64,000 nucleotides of DNA from assembly GCF_006716095.1 (NCBI RefSeq), contig NZ_VFOK01000001.1:1891375-1955374 (forward strand), written 5' to 3'. The notes beneath the pieces were generated by a model. That model saw only the letters and a program-made list of their open reading frames with translations. It ran no database searches and was not told the origin of the DNA. Origin of the DNA: Barrientosiimonas humi. Its GTDB lineage: Bacteria; Actinomycetota; Actinomycetes; Actinomycetales; Dermatophilaceae. Numbering within the stretch: position 1 is the first letter of the stretch; each line of letters starts with the position of its first letter. Of this stretch, positions 1 through 9,852 are shown piece by piece. Both the position numbers and the translations under genes were made by a program.

Positions 1-1027
1 CGGCGTACAGCACCGCGTTGCGGCCCCGGCCGATGTCGACGAACGCCGCCTCCATGCTCGGCAGCACGTTCTGCACGCGCCCCAGGTAGACGTTGCCGGC
101 CATGCTGCCCGAGCGGGTGTCGCTGCTGACGTAGTGCTCGACGAGGACGCCGTCCTCCAGCACCCCGATCTGGGTGCGCCCCTCGCGCTCGCGCACGACC
201 ATCGAGCGCTCGACGCTCTCGCGGCGGGCGAGGAACTCTGCCTCGGTGATGACCGTACGGCGGCGGCCGGCCTCGCGCCCCTCGCGGCGGCGCTGCTTCT
301 TGGCCTCCAGCCGGGTCGAGCCCTTGATGGCGGTGACCTCGTCGCGGCCCTTGCGCGGCTCGCGCACCTTGGTCACGGTGCCGGGCGGGTCGTCGCCCTC
401 GGCCGAGCCGGACCCGGAGCGGCGACGGCGGCGCCGGCGGCGGCTGCCGGTCCCGCCGGTCTCGTCCTCGCCCTGCTCGTCGGCCCCGTCGGTTTGCTGG
501 TCCTCGTCGGAGTCCGTCGCTTCGGCGTCGGGCTGCTCGCCGTCGCCCTGCTCCTTCTTGCCCTTGCCGCCGCGACCCTTGGCCTGGCCCTTGCCCTTGC
601 CCCGGGCGGGCTTGTCGTCGCCTGCCGCGTCGGAGCGGTCGTCCTCGGAGCCGGACTCCTGACCCCCGTCGGCCTCGCCCTCGCCGTCCTTGGCACGCCG
701 GCCGCGGCCACCGCGCCGGCGGCGGCCCTTGCCCTCGCCGGAGTCCTGCTCGTCCTGGTCGCCCTGCGCGTCCTCGCGCCCCCCGCGGCTGCCGCCGCGC
801 TGGTCGGCGTCCTCGCCAGATCGGTCGTTGCGGTCGTCGCGCTCGTTGCGGTCGTCGCGCTCCGGCGTGCGGGCCGGGGCCCGGGTCTCGGGGTCGGGCG
901 CCTGGAAGATCAGCCCGAACGCAGCGGCCGGGGGCTGCTGCTGCGGGGCCCCCTGCTCGGCGCCCTGCGCGGTCTTCGCCGATTCGTCGTCGGCGGTCTT
1001 GCCCTGGTCTGAAAAGTCGAGGCTCAT
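1..1027 (-). CDS. rne: Ribonuclease E/G family protein, N-terminal part (cut by window edge)
   Basis: RNase E/G is an endonuclease of mRNA decay and rRNA processing. The visible 342 codons start at ATG 1027. The first 270 or so residues are a low-complexity extension rich in Arg, Lys, Asp, Glu and Gly, including a run of six arginines (RRRRRR). The conserved part then begins with the S1-type segment containing AGNVYLGRVQNVLPSMEAAF and VDIGRGRNAVLY, the hallmark of the family, and is cut at base 1 before the catalytic DNase-I-like domain. Actinobacterial RNase E proteins often carry such charged extensions. The DUF2344 gene lies just upstream on the same strand, which is the usual actinobacterial order. 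The 337-bp leader contains a stable hairpin (1108-1135). Confidence 0.93.
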   Translation of the reverse strand, partial: MSLDFSDQGKTADDESAKTAQGAEQGAPQQQPPAAAFGLIFQAPDPETRAPARTPERDDRNERDDRNDRSGEDADQRGGSRGGREDAQGDQDEQDSGEGKGRRRRGGRGRRAKDGEGEADGGQESGSEDDRSDAAGDDKPARGKGKGQAKGRGGKGKKEQGDGEQPDAEATDSDEDQQTDGADEQGEDETGGTGSRRRRRRRRSGSGSAEGDDPPGTVTKVREPRKGRDEVTAIKGSTRLEAKKQRRREGREAGRRRTVITEAEFLARRESVERSMVVREREGRTQIGVLEDGVLVEHYVSSDTRSGSMAGNVYLGRVQNVLPSMEAAFVDIGRGRNAVLYA

Positions 1028-1364
1028 CTGCTCGATCCCTCCGTCGCGCGCGAGCGGCCACAGCCCGGACCGGGTGGTCCGCCACGCCCGCGCGTTGCGG
1101 TGGTGCGCCGCCGGTCGCGGGGTTCGCGACGGCGGAAGTCGTCTGCTACGCCAGGGCGAGCTTCGCGGCAGTGCGCGGCAGCTCCGGTGCCGTTGGCGCC
1201 GATCGTCCCGGTCGGCGGCTTCGCAGGTCAGCGTCGGCCACCCGCGCTCGGCCTGGGCGCGCGATCAGGCGGCTGCAACAGGCTGGCGGTCGGGGCTCGG
1301 TCGGGGCGTATCGGTGCTGTGGTGCTCCGGTACGACCGCTGAGCAGTATCGCACAGAGTGCGGC
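1028..1364 (-). other. Gene-free leader upstream of rne
   Basis: A 337-bp stretch between the stop of the DUF2344 gene and the RNase E/G start. I see no supportable ORF on either strand. It should hold the rne promoter and a long 5' untranslated region. The only clear structure is the hairpin at 1108-1135. A weak TANNNT-like hexamer (GATACT on the minus strand, around 1351-1356) could be a -10 element, but no convincing -35 accompanies it. Confidence 0.5.
1108..1135 (-). promoter_or_regulatory. Stable hairpin in the rne 5' leader
   Basis: GTCGCG (1114-1119) pairs with CGCGAC (1125-1130) around a 5-nt loop. The stem is extended by CCGCC (1108-1112) with GGCGG (1131-1135) across one bulged G. 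It sits about 80 nt upstream of the rne start codon. RNase E mRNAs in other bacteria are autoregulated through leader hairpins; that role here is inference. Confidence 0.45.
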
Positions 1365-2081
1365 TCAGTCCGGGACGAGCGGGTCGGCCACCGAGCCGTC
1401 GGCGGCCAGCGGGCCCTGGGCCAGCCGGGTGATCAGCGGCGGCCGGCCCGGCGCGAGCCCCGCCACGACGCCCAACCCGGTGAGCACGTCGTCGGGGCGC
1501 ACGGCCGGGGTCGTGTGCTCCAGCACCAGCAGCAGCTGCTGCCCGTCCTCGGCGAGTCGCGCCGAGCGGACCGCGGCGCGCACGTCGAACGTGCGCGGCC
1601 CGCGCTTCATCATCCGGGTCACCTCGACCGACTCGGCGGCGAGGAGGGCCGCGAGCGCCGGCCCCAGCGCGGGCGCGTCGTCGGGCGCGAACCGCACCGA
1701 CCAGCTCGAGGCCTGCAGCCGGTCGGCGAGCGCCCCGGGCTCGGCCTCGACCACCTCGAGCACGTCGAGACCGGGCGGGAGCGCCTCGTCCAGCCGCCGG
1801 CGTACGTCGTCGGGCTCGAGCCGCGCGCGCAGCTGCAGCTCGAAGTACTCCGCCTCGCTCGCGGTGCCGGTGGCCGCCGCGTTGGCGTAGCTGATCTTGG
1901 GGTGGGGGTGGAAGCCGGCCGAGAACGCCATCGGCACCTGTGCCCGGCGCAGCGCCCGCTCCAGCGCGCGCTGGAAGTCGCGGGTGGAGGTGAACCGCAG
2001 CCGGCCGCGCTTGGCGTAGCGCACCCGCAGCTTCTGCACGGGCGGGTCGGGTGCCGGACCCTCGGGGACGCGCTTGGCCAT
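1365..2081 (-). CDS. DUF2344 / TIGR03936 family protein (radical-SAM partner)
   Basis: A 238-aa protein with the typical family opening (VRYAKRGRLRFTSTRDFQR) and the signature FSAGFHPHPKISYANA. This family occurs next to, or fused to, B12-binding radical SAM proteins of the TIGR03960 family and next to rne. Its biochemical role is not established. The start is ATG 2081, because the upstream in-frame extension is the shadow of the hydrolase gene. The TIGR03960 partner is present here but lies 3.2 kb upstream (5263-7224), with four other genes between the two. Confidence 0.88.
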   Translation of the reverse strand: MAKRVPEGPAPDPPVQKLRVRYAKRGRLRFTSTRDFQRALERALRRAQVPMAFSAGFHPHPKISYANAAATGTASEAEYFELQLRARLEPDDVRRRLDEALPPGLDVLEVVEAEPGALADRLQASSWSVRFAPDDAPALGPALAALLAAESVEVTRMMKRGPRTFDVRAAVRSARLAEDGQQLLLVLEHTTPAVRPDDVLTGLGVVAGLAPGRPPLITRLAQGPLAADGSVADPLVPD

Positions 2082-2149
2082 GCGCGCACGATAGGACAGC
2101 GCGACGGGCGGGGTCGCCTCGGCCGCGACCCCGCCCGTCGACCCACCGG

Positions 2150-2848
2150 TCAGGCGCCGGCGACCTCCTGGGCGGCCTTGTCGATGAGGTCGCAGATCGC
2201 GGCCGGCTGCGAGGCGAGCGAGGCGTGGCTGGCGTCCAGCTCGACGATCTCGCGCGGCTGCATGCGCTGGGCCATCTGCCGCTCGTTGTCCGGGTCGATC
2301 ATCCGGTCCTGGGTCGACACCTGGTACCAGGACGGCTTGCTCTTCCACGCCGGGTCGGTGATCTCGTCGCCGAACGTGGAGGCCTTGGGCGCCTTCTGGG
2401 TGACGGCCATGACCAGCGCCTCGTCCTCGGGCAGGTCCTGGCAGAAGCTCTCGCGGAAGTCCTCCTGCTTGACCCACAGGTAGCCGTTGTCGTCCTCGGC
2501 GATGGTGGAGAACGCGGCCGGCGGACGGGCCTGGCTGAGGCCGCCGGGGCTCTCCCCCGCGTCGGGCGCGAACGCCGCGACGTAGACCAGCGCCTGCACC
2601 TTGTCGTGGCCGCCGGCCTCGGTGATGACCGCGCCGCCGTAGGAGTGACCGACCAGCACGATCGGGCCCTCGACCGAGTCGAGCATCTCTCGGGTGCGAC
2701 CCGCGTCGTCGGCCAGCGAGGTGAGCGGCACCTCGACCGCGTTGAGCTTGTCGTAGCCGCGCTTGCGCAGCTCGACGATCACCTTGCCCCAGTGGGCGGC
2801 GCCGCCCCAGAAACCGTGGACGAGTACGACGGTGGGCTTGTCTGCCAT
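2150..2848 (-). CDS. Alpha/beta hydrolase
   Basis: A 232-aa cytoplasmic hydrolase of the small one-domain type, close to salicylate-esterase-like plant and actinobacterial proteins. The oxyanion motif HGFWGG is at residues 11-16, the nucleophile elbow GHSYGG has Ser69, and Asp181 (STQDRM) and His208 (DASHAS) complete a plausible catalytic triad. There is no signal peptide. It is divergent from the nitroreductase-like gene across 248 bp. Substrate unknown. It belongs to the block that separates the two radical-SAM-system genes. Confidence 0.88.
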   Translation of the reverse strand: MADKPTVVLVHGFWGGAAHWGKVIVELRKRGYDKLNAVEVPLTSLADDAGRTREMLDSVEGPIVLVGHSYGGAVITEAGGHDKVQALVYVAAFAPDAGESPGGLSQARPPAAFSTIAEDDNGYLWVKQEDFRESFCQDLPEDEALVMAVTQKAPKASTFGDEITDPAWKSKPSWYQVSTQDRMIDPDNERQMAQRMQPREIVELDASHASLASQPAAICDLIDKAAQEVAGA

Positions 2849-3040
2849 CGGGATTCACTCCTCATGGGTGGATGAGCGTTCAACCATGTCGATCCTGCCT
2901 CCTGGCAGCCGGCCACGGGAGGTTCCGCACCCAAGATTCAGCGCGGCGAGAACCCCAGCAGGTCGAGCAGCGGCGAGGCGCTGGCCGAGCCGCGCATCGA
3001 GACCCTCCTCGGGCTCGGCCACCCGGTGAGCGAGGTAGCC

Positions 3041-3081
3041 GGCTAAAGGCATTAGCCCTAGGATGGCTAACAACATTAGCC
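3041..3081. promoter_or_regulatory. Tandem palindromic operator, probably for the adjacent TetR protein
   Basis: Two perfect copies of GGCTAA-N5-TTAGCC lie at 3041-3057 and 3065-3081, 24 bp apart start to start, just ahead of the ribosome binding site (GAGGAGG) of the gene at 3097. Tandem sites placed between a promoter and the gene fit autorepression by the TetR regulator encoded second in the operon (3590-4189). Confidence 0.8.
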
Positions 3082-3096
3082 AGCCGAGGAGGAGTC

Positions 3097-3585
3097 ATGG
3101 CCGACGGACCGCAGACGCAGGACGTCCACTACCGCCGCCCGGGGTGGTTCACCCGCAACGTGCTCAACCGAGCGATCAGCGCGCTGGCCCGTCGCGGCTG
3201 GTCGTTCTGGGGGTCCCGGGTGCTCGAGACGCGCGGCCGGCGCACCGGCGAGCCCCGGCGTACGCCGGTGAACGTGCTCGAGCTGGACGGCCGCACCTAC
3301 CTCGTGGCAGCGCGCGGGACCACCGAGTGGGTGCGCAACGTGCGCGCCGACGACGGACGGCTGGCGCTGCTGCTCGGCCGGCACCGGAAGACCTATCGCG
3401 CGCACGAGCTGGGCCCGAGCGAGCAGGTGCCGGTGCTGCGGGCGTACCTGAAGCGGTGGAAGGCCGAGGTCGGCGCGTTCTTCGACGGGGTCGGCCCCGA
3501 CTCCACCGACGCCGAGCTCGCCGCCGTCGCGCACCGGCACCCGGCGTTCCGGCTGGAGCCGGCGTCAGGGGTTGCACGAGACTGA
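3097..3585 (+). CDS. Nitroreductase/deazaflavin-dependent (Ddn-like) family protein
   Basis: A 162-aa protein of the split-barrel F420/FMN-binding family. It contains RGRRTGEPRRTPVNVLELDG followed by YLVAARG.TEWVRNVRA, the family signature for flavin or F420 phosphate binding. The start ATG 3097 is chosen because it follows a strong GAGGAGG and the palindromic operator ends upstream of it; the longer reading frame from 2872 would run through the operator. A TetR gene follows immediately, so the two probably form an operon in which TetR controls a redox or detoxification enzyme. The substrate cannot be read from the sequence. Confidence 0.85.
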   Translation: MADGPQTQDVHYRRPGWFTRNVLNRAISALARRGWSFWGSRVLETRGRRTGEPRRTPVNVLELDGRTYLVAARGTTEWVRNVRADDGRLALLLGRHRKTYRAHELGPSEQVPVLRAYLKRWKAEVGAFFDGVGPDSTDAELAAVAHRHPAFRLEPASGVARD

Positions 3586-3589
3586 CCGG

Positions 3590-4189
3590 GTGACCCAGCC
3601 CTCGGCGCTCCCTCACCCGCCGGCCCTGCCCCGCGTCGCTGCGCGGCCCGACCCGCAGGAGCGCACCCCGCGCGTGCGCGAGGTCGTGGCGGCCGCCGCC
3701 CGGGTGCTCGAGGCCGAGGGCCAGGAGGCGCTGACCATGCAGCGGCTGGGGTCCGAGCTCGGCATCCGGGCGCCATCGCTCTACAAGCACGTGGCGGGCA
3801 AGGCCGCCGTCGAGGGTCTGCTGGTCACCGACACGTTCTTCGCGCTCGGCGACCTCGGGCACCGTGCGGTGGAGCGGCCGGGCCGCTCCGGTCCGGTCGC
3901 GGCGCTGCTGCGGGCATACCGCCGGTTCGCGCTGGAGCGGCCGCACACGTATCGGCTCGCGAGCCGGCCCGGGGTGCGCGAGCACGTGCAGCCCGGCGTC
4001 GAGATGTGGACCGGTGAGGTGTTCTGGCGGGCCATGGGCGAGCCCTACCTCGCGCAGGCGCTGTGGGCGTTCGCGCACGGCACGGCCACCCTCGAGATCG
4101 ACGGGCGGTTCCTGCCGGGGTCGGACCTGGACCGCACCTGGCGGGCGGGCGCGCGGGCCTTCGCCGGGCAGCGCAGCCGGACCGGCTGA
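3590..4189 (+). CDS. TetR/AcrR family regulator
   Basis: A 199-aa repressor. The helix-turn-helix is LTMQRLGSELGIRAPSLYKH around residues 45-64, and the C-terminal domain (FWRAMGEPYLAQALWAFAHG) resembles the WHG/TetR_C-33 type ligand pocket. GTG 3590 starts four bases after the upstream stop (3583-3585); TTG 3572 would add six residues and overlap the upstream gene. It is in operon with the nitroreductase-like gene and is the obvious candidate for binding the tandem GGCTAA palindromes at 3041-3081. Confidence 0.87.
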   Translation: MTQPSALPHPPALPRVAARPDPQERTPRVREVVAAAARVLEAEGQEALTMQRLGSELGIRAPSLYKHVAGKAAVEGLLVTDTFFALGDLGHRAVERPGRSGPVAALLRAYRRFALERPHTYRLASRPGVREHVQPGVEMWTGEVFWRAMGEPYLAQALWAFAHGTATLEIDGRFLPGSDLDRTWRAGARAFAGQRSRTG

Positions 4190-4227
4190 CCGCGGCGACC
4201 GGACGCGCCGGTGGCCGGTCAGACGGG

Positions 4228-5253
4228 TCAGGCCGGGGGCCGGATCTTGCGCGCGGCCAGGTCGATGAACCCCTCGAACGGTCCGCGCGCGAACGGCCCG
4301 CTGCGCACGATCCGCGGCCAGACCGCCGCGACGAGGAACGACACCAGGGTGAGCAGCGCCAGGGTGAGCCAGGAGTCGTCCGGCTCGCCGGGCTTGGTGC
4401 GGGCGACCAGGGCCAGCCAGCCGACCTGCAGCACGTACAGCGACAGGGTCATCCGCCCCAGCTGGGCCGTGGTCTCCTGCCCCGGCCACACCCAGCGCCC
4501 GACGAGCAGCGCGAGCGCGATCACGGCGGTGGCGAGGGCGGCGTCCAGCAGCACCTCGGGCACCTCGCCGCTGTACGGGCGCACGCTGCTGCGCGCCACG
4601 ACCAGCACGACCCCGGCGACGCCGAGTCCGACCGCCGCCGTGCCGGCCAGCTCGGCCGTCGAGGGCTCGCGGTCCTCACGCACCCAGCGCCGCACGAGCA
4701 GCGCCCCGAGGCAGCCCCACACCAGCAGCGTGACGAGGCGGTAGGCGTCGCCGGCACCGAAGATCTCCAGCGCACGCGAGACCGGCGTGCCGATCTCGTC
4801 CTGGCCGCTCACGAGCCGCTGGACCCAGACCTCACGGGTCAGGTCGCGCACGGTGGGGCCGGCGAGGAGCAGGACGACCGCGAGCGCCCCCAGCGCCCAG
4901 CTCCGCAGGCGCGTGAGCACGCTCATGACCAGGGTGAGCACGCCTAGGTAGATCAGGATGATGACCACCTGGGCGTCCCACTGCTCCAGCATGATCCCGA
5001 CCAGGACCAGCGCCAGGCCGCGCGCGACGGCCACGGCGTGCACCTGCCACCACGGCGCGTCCCCGCGCCGGTCGGCCGACAGCTGCGCCCCGACGCCGAC
5101 GAGCGTCGCGAACAGGGCTGCGGTGAGGTACTCCGAGACCTCGAGCAGGCCGAGCGGGCCGGTCGAGGGTGCGACGTGGGCGACGTACATCGAGACGACG
5201 GCGCCCGCCCTGGCCAGGTCGATGCCGACCGCACGGCCCACGCGTTGGTCCAC
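4228..5253 (-). CDS. Heparan-glucosaminide acetyltransferase/DUF418-like integral membrane protein
   Basis: A 341-aa polytopic membrane protein with about eight to ten hydrophobic segments. The N-terminal GIDLARAGAVVSMYVAHVAP matches the start of DUF1624/HGSNAT-type acyltransferase-like proteins (usually GxDxARGLAVxGMxxVH). A cytoplasmic stretch with RRWVRED and a terminal segment LGRMTLSLYVLQVGWL follow. The GTG start (5253) lies nine bases after the stop of the radical SAM gene, so they are co-transcribed. The acceptor is unknown; the family includes enzymes that acylate cell-surface sugars. Confidence 0.75.
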   Translation of the reverse strand: MDQRVGRAVGIDLARAGAVVSMYVAHVAPSTGPLGLLEVSEYLTAALFATLVGVGAQLSADRRGDAPWWQVHAVAVARGLALVLVGIMLEQWDAQVVIILIYLGVLTLVMSVLTRLRSWALGALAVVLLLAGPTVRDLTREVWVQRLVSGQDEIGTPVSRALEIFGAGDAYRLVTLLVWGCLGALLVRRWVREDREPSTAELAGTAAVGLGVAGVVLVVARSSVRPYSGEVPEVLLDAALATAVIALALLVGRWVWPGQETTAQLGRMTLSLYVLQVGWLALVARTKPGEPDDSWLTLALLTLVSFLVAAVWPRIVRSGPFARGPFEGFIDLAARKIRPPA

Positions 5254-5262
5254 GGGCGGCCG

Positions 5263-7224
<1,962 letters not shown>

Positions 7225-7282
7225 GGGTTCCAGGGTACGTGCGCGGCCGCGATCGACCGAACGCCGCGACCGCTCGATCGGC

Positions 7283-7900
7283 TCAGGCCTCGGCGGCCAG
7301 CGCCCCGGCGAAGCCGAGCATCACCACGCCGGTCGAGCCCTCGACGGCGCGCCGGACGCGCTGCCGGCGCAGCACCGACGAGGCGGCGTCTGCGGCCCAG
7401 ACGATGGCCAGCAGGACGACGCAGCCGAGCACGGCCAGGGTCAGGGCGTAGGCCAGCAGCACCGGGACGCCGGCGCCGGGGCCGACGAACTGGGGCAGCA
7501 GGGCCAGGTTGAACGCCAGCACCTTGGGGTTGGTGATGTTGCACAGGAAGCCCTGCCAGACCGGCAGCCAGCCGCGCCGCGCGGGCGTCGGCCCGGCGTC
7601 CCACCCGGCGGCGTCACGACGCAGCGCGGCGCGCAGCGTGGTGATGCCGAGGTAGAGCAGGTAGGCCACGCCGGCCCAGCGGATCACCGTGAACACGGTC
7701 TCCGACCGGGCCAGCACCGCGCCCAGGCCGCAGGCGACCAGGGTGCCCTGCACGACGTTGGCGGCGAAGATGCCGCCGGAGGTCAGCAGGCCGCGCCGGC
7801 GGCCGCCCGCCACCGTGCTGCGCAGGGTGAGGAAGGTGTCGGGTCCGGGGGCGATCGCGAGCATCGCGGCGAACGCGACGAAGGCGAGGTACTGGCTCAT
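7283..7900 (-). CDS. LysE/RhtB family amino-acid exporter
   Basis: A 205-aa membrane protein with the family opening AFAAMLAIAPGPDTFLTLR (residues 8-26), the conserved GFLCNITNPKVLAFNLALLPQF segment, and five to six hydrophobic helices. It exports amino acids or related small molecules; the substrate cannot be told. It is on the same strand as the upstream acyl-CoA ligase (23-bp gap). A 7-bp inverted repeat (7250-7256 with 7274-7280) lies downstream and may weakly terminate transcription before the radical SAM gene. Confidence 0.85.
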   Translation of the reverse strand: MSQYLAFVAFAAMLAIAPGPDTFLTLRSTVAGGRRRGLLTSGGIFAANVVQGTLVACGLGAVLARSETVFTVIRWAGVAYLLYLGITTLRAALRRDAAGWDAGPTPARRGWLPVWQGFLCNITNPKVLAFNLALLPQFVGPGAGVPVLLAYALTLAVLGCVVLLAIVWAADAASSVLRRQRVRRAVEGSTGVVMLGFAGALAAEA

Positions 7901-7923
7901 GGAGCCAGGTTAGGACCGCCGGC

Positions 7924-9765
7924 CTAGTCGACGTACAGCTCGTCCAGCTCGTCCTTGTACTTGGTCGCGACGACCTTGCGCTTGAGCTTCAGGCTCGGGG
8001 TGATCTCGCCCTCCTCGACCGTCAGGTCGCGCGGCAGGATGATGAACCGCTTGATCTGCTCCCACCGGTTGAGCTTGCCGTTGAGCTGGTCGACGTAACC
8101 CTGCACCATGTCGCGGCACTCCTGGGAGGTCACGATCGTGCGGTAGTCGGCGTCGGCCATGCCGTTCTGCTCGGCCCAGCCCTTGATGCCCTCCTCGTCG
8201 AGGGTGATCAGCGCGGAGACGAACTTGCGCCCGTCGCCCTCGATGACCAGCTGCGAGGCGTAGGGGCAGATGCCCTTGAACATCGACTCGATGGTGCTCG
8301 GCGCGACGTACTTGCCGTTGGAGGTCTTGAACAGGTCCTTCTTGCGGTCGGTGATGCGGATGTGCCCGGTGGGCAGCTGCTCGCCGATGTCGCCGGTGCG
8401 GAACCAGCCGTCGACGAGCGAGTCGGCGGTGGCCTCGTCGAGGTTGCGGTAGCCCTGCATGACGCCCGGGCCCTTGACGAGGATCTCGCCGTCCTCGGCG
8501 ACCTTCATCTCGGTGCCGGGAAGCGGCCAGCCGACGGTGCCGGTGACGTTGGCCCCGGGGTAGGGGCGGTTGACGCAGGTGGCGCCGCTGGTCTCGGTGA
8601 GGCCGTAGCCCTCGAGGATCGGCAGCCCCATCGCGTCGAACCAGCGGGCCACGTCGGGGTTGAGCGCGGCGGACCCGGAGATGAAGAACCGGACGTTGCC
8701 CCCGAACCGCTCGCGGATCTTGTGCAGCACGAGCTTGTCGGCGACGCCGCGCTTGACGCCGAGCAGGCCGCCCGCGCTGCTGCCCTCGGCGCGCTTGTCG
8801 GCCGCCTGCCCGCCGACGTCGCTCGCCCAGCCGAACAGCTTGGCCTTCACGCCGCCCTCGTCGGCCATCATCGTGGTGATCCGGCCGTAGACCTTCTCGA
8901 AGATGCGCGGCGCGGCGCCCATCCAGGTCGGCTTCACGATCGGCAGGTTCTCGACGATCTTGTCGACCCGGCCGTCGATGGCCGTCGGGAAGCCGATCTG
9001 CAGCGGCAGGGTGAGCAGCACCTTGCCGAACACGTGCGCGAGCGGCAGCCACAGGAACTGCAGGTCGTCCTTGCCGAGCAGACCGACCGAGTCGACGGCA
9101 GCGGCCTCGTACGTCCAGGCCGAGTGCGGCAGGCGCACGCCCTTGGGCCGGCCGGTGGTCCCCGAGGTGTAGATGAGGGTGGCGAGGTGCTCGGGCCGGA
9201 TGCCGGCGATGCGCTGCTCCAGCACGTCGGGCTGCTCGGCGAGCAGCGCCGCGCCCGCCTCCTCGAGCTGCTCGAGGGTGATGACCTGGTCGCCGTCGGC
9301 GGCGCCGTCGATGGTGACGACCTTGACGACCTCGCCCGCGTCGGGCGCCACCTCGCGGAACTTCGCCAGCTGGGAGTCGTCCTCGGCGATCAGCACCTTG
9401 CTGCCGGAGTCGCTGAGGATGTGCAGCACGTCGTCGGTCGTGGTCGTGGGATAGATCGTGGTGGTCGCCGCGCCGGCGAGCATGATCCCGAGGTCGACCA
9501 GGGCCCACTCCAGGCGGGTGCTGGACTCGATGGCGACCCGGTCCTCCGGCTCGACGCCGAGCGAGACCAGCCCGGCCGCGATCGCGCGCACCCGCTGGTC
9601 GACCTGCTTCCAGGTGAGCCACTCGACCTGCTCGCCCACCGGCCGCCCGAACGCCCGGTCACCGCCGCTCTGCTCCACCCGCGAGACGAACAGGTGCGCG
9701 ACCGAGGCCGGGCGGTTCTCGATGATCGACAGGTCGGGTTGCTCGTCGGTGAGCGACATGGCCAT
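7924..9765 (-). CDS. Long-chain fatty acid-CoA ligase (AMP-forming)
   Basis: A 613-aa adenylate-forming enzyme that activates a fatty acid as acyl-AMP and then acyl-CoA. The P-loop-like motif YTSGTTGRPKGVRLPH, the A5 motif EGYGLTETSGATCVN, WFRTGDIGE and ITDRKKDLFKTSNGKYVAP are all present and intact. The start is ATG 9765, placed behind AGGAGATCACTC; reading frame further upstream has no such support. It resembles the FadD15-type actinobacterial ligases. It lies 87 bp downstream of rodA on the same strand. Confidence 0.93.
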   Translation of the reverse strand: MAMSLTDEQPDLSIIENRPASVAHLFVSRVEQSGGDRAFGRPVGEQVEWLTWKQVDQRVRAIAAGLVSLGVEPEDRVAIESSTRLEWALVDLGIMLAGAATTTIYPTTTTDDVLHILSDSGSKVLIAEDDSQLAKFREVAPDAGEVVKVVTIDGAADGDQVITLEQLEEAGAALLAEQPDVLEQRIAGIRPEHLATLIYTSGTTGRPKGVRLPHSAWTYEAAAVDSVGLLGKDDLQFLWLPLAHVFGKVLLTLPLQIGFPTAIDGRVDKIVENLPIVKPTWMGAAPRIFEKVYGRITTMMADEGGVKAKLFGWASDVGGQAADKRAEGSSAGGLLGVKRGVADKLVLHKIRERFGGNVRFFISGSAALNPDVARWFDAMGLPILEGYGLTETSGATCVNRPYPGANVTGTVGWPLPGTEMKVAEDGEILVKGPGVMQGYRNLDEATADSLVDGWFRTGDIGEQLPTGHIRITDRKKDLFKTSNGKYVAPSTIESMFKGICPYASQLVIEGDGRKFVSALITLDEEGIKGWAEQNGMADADYRTIVTSQECRDMVQGYVDQLNGKLNRWEQIKRFIILPRDLTVEEGEITPSLKLKRKVVATKYKDELDELYVD

Positions 9766-9852
9766 GAGTGATCTCCTGGTCTCGCGGCGAGGTGTCCGCA
9801 AAGCATGCCAGCCGGGAGTGACCCCCACCACAGGAACGCGGGGAGCCCACGC

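Noticed and set aside
2855-3076. Small minus-strand frame in the gap between the hydrolase and nitroreductase genes
   Set aside because: It overlaps the tandem operator, has no ribosome site and no recognisable similarity.
3041-3081. TTAGCC palindromes as iron boxes
   Set aside because: They lack the TTAGGTTAGG pattern and have 5-bp spacers; unlike the boxes at 44847-44880 they match TetR-type operators.
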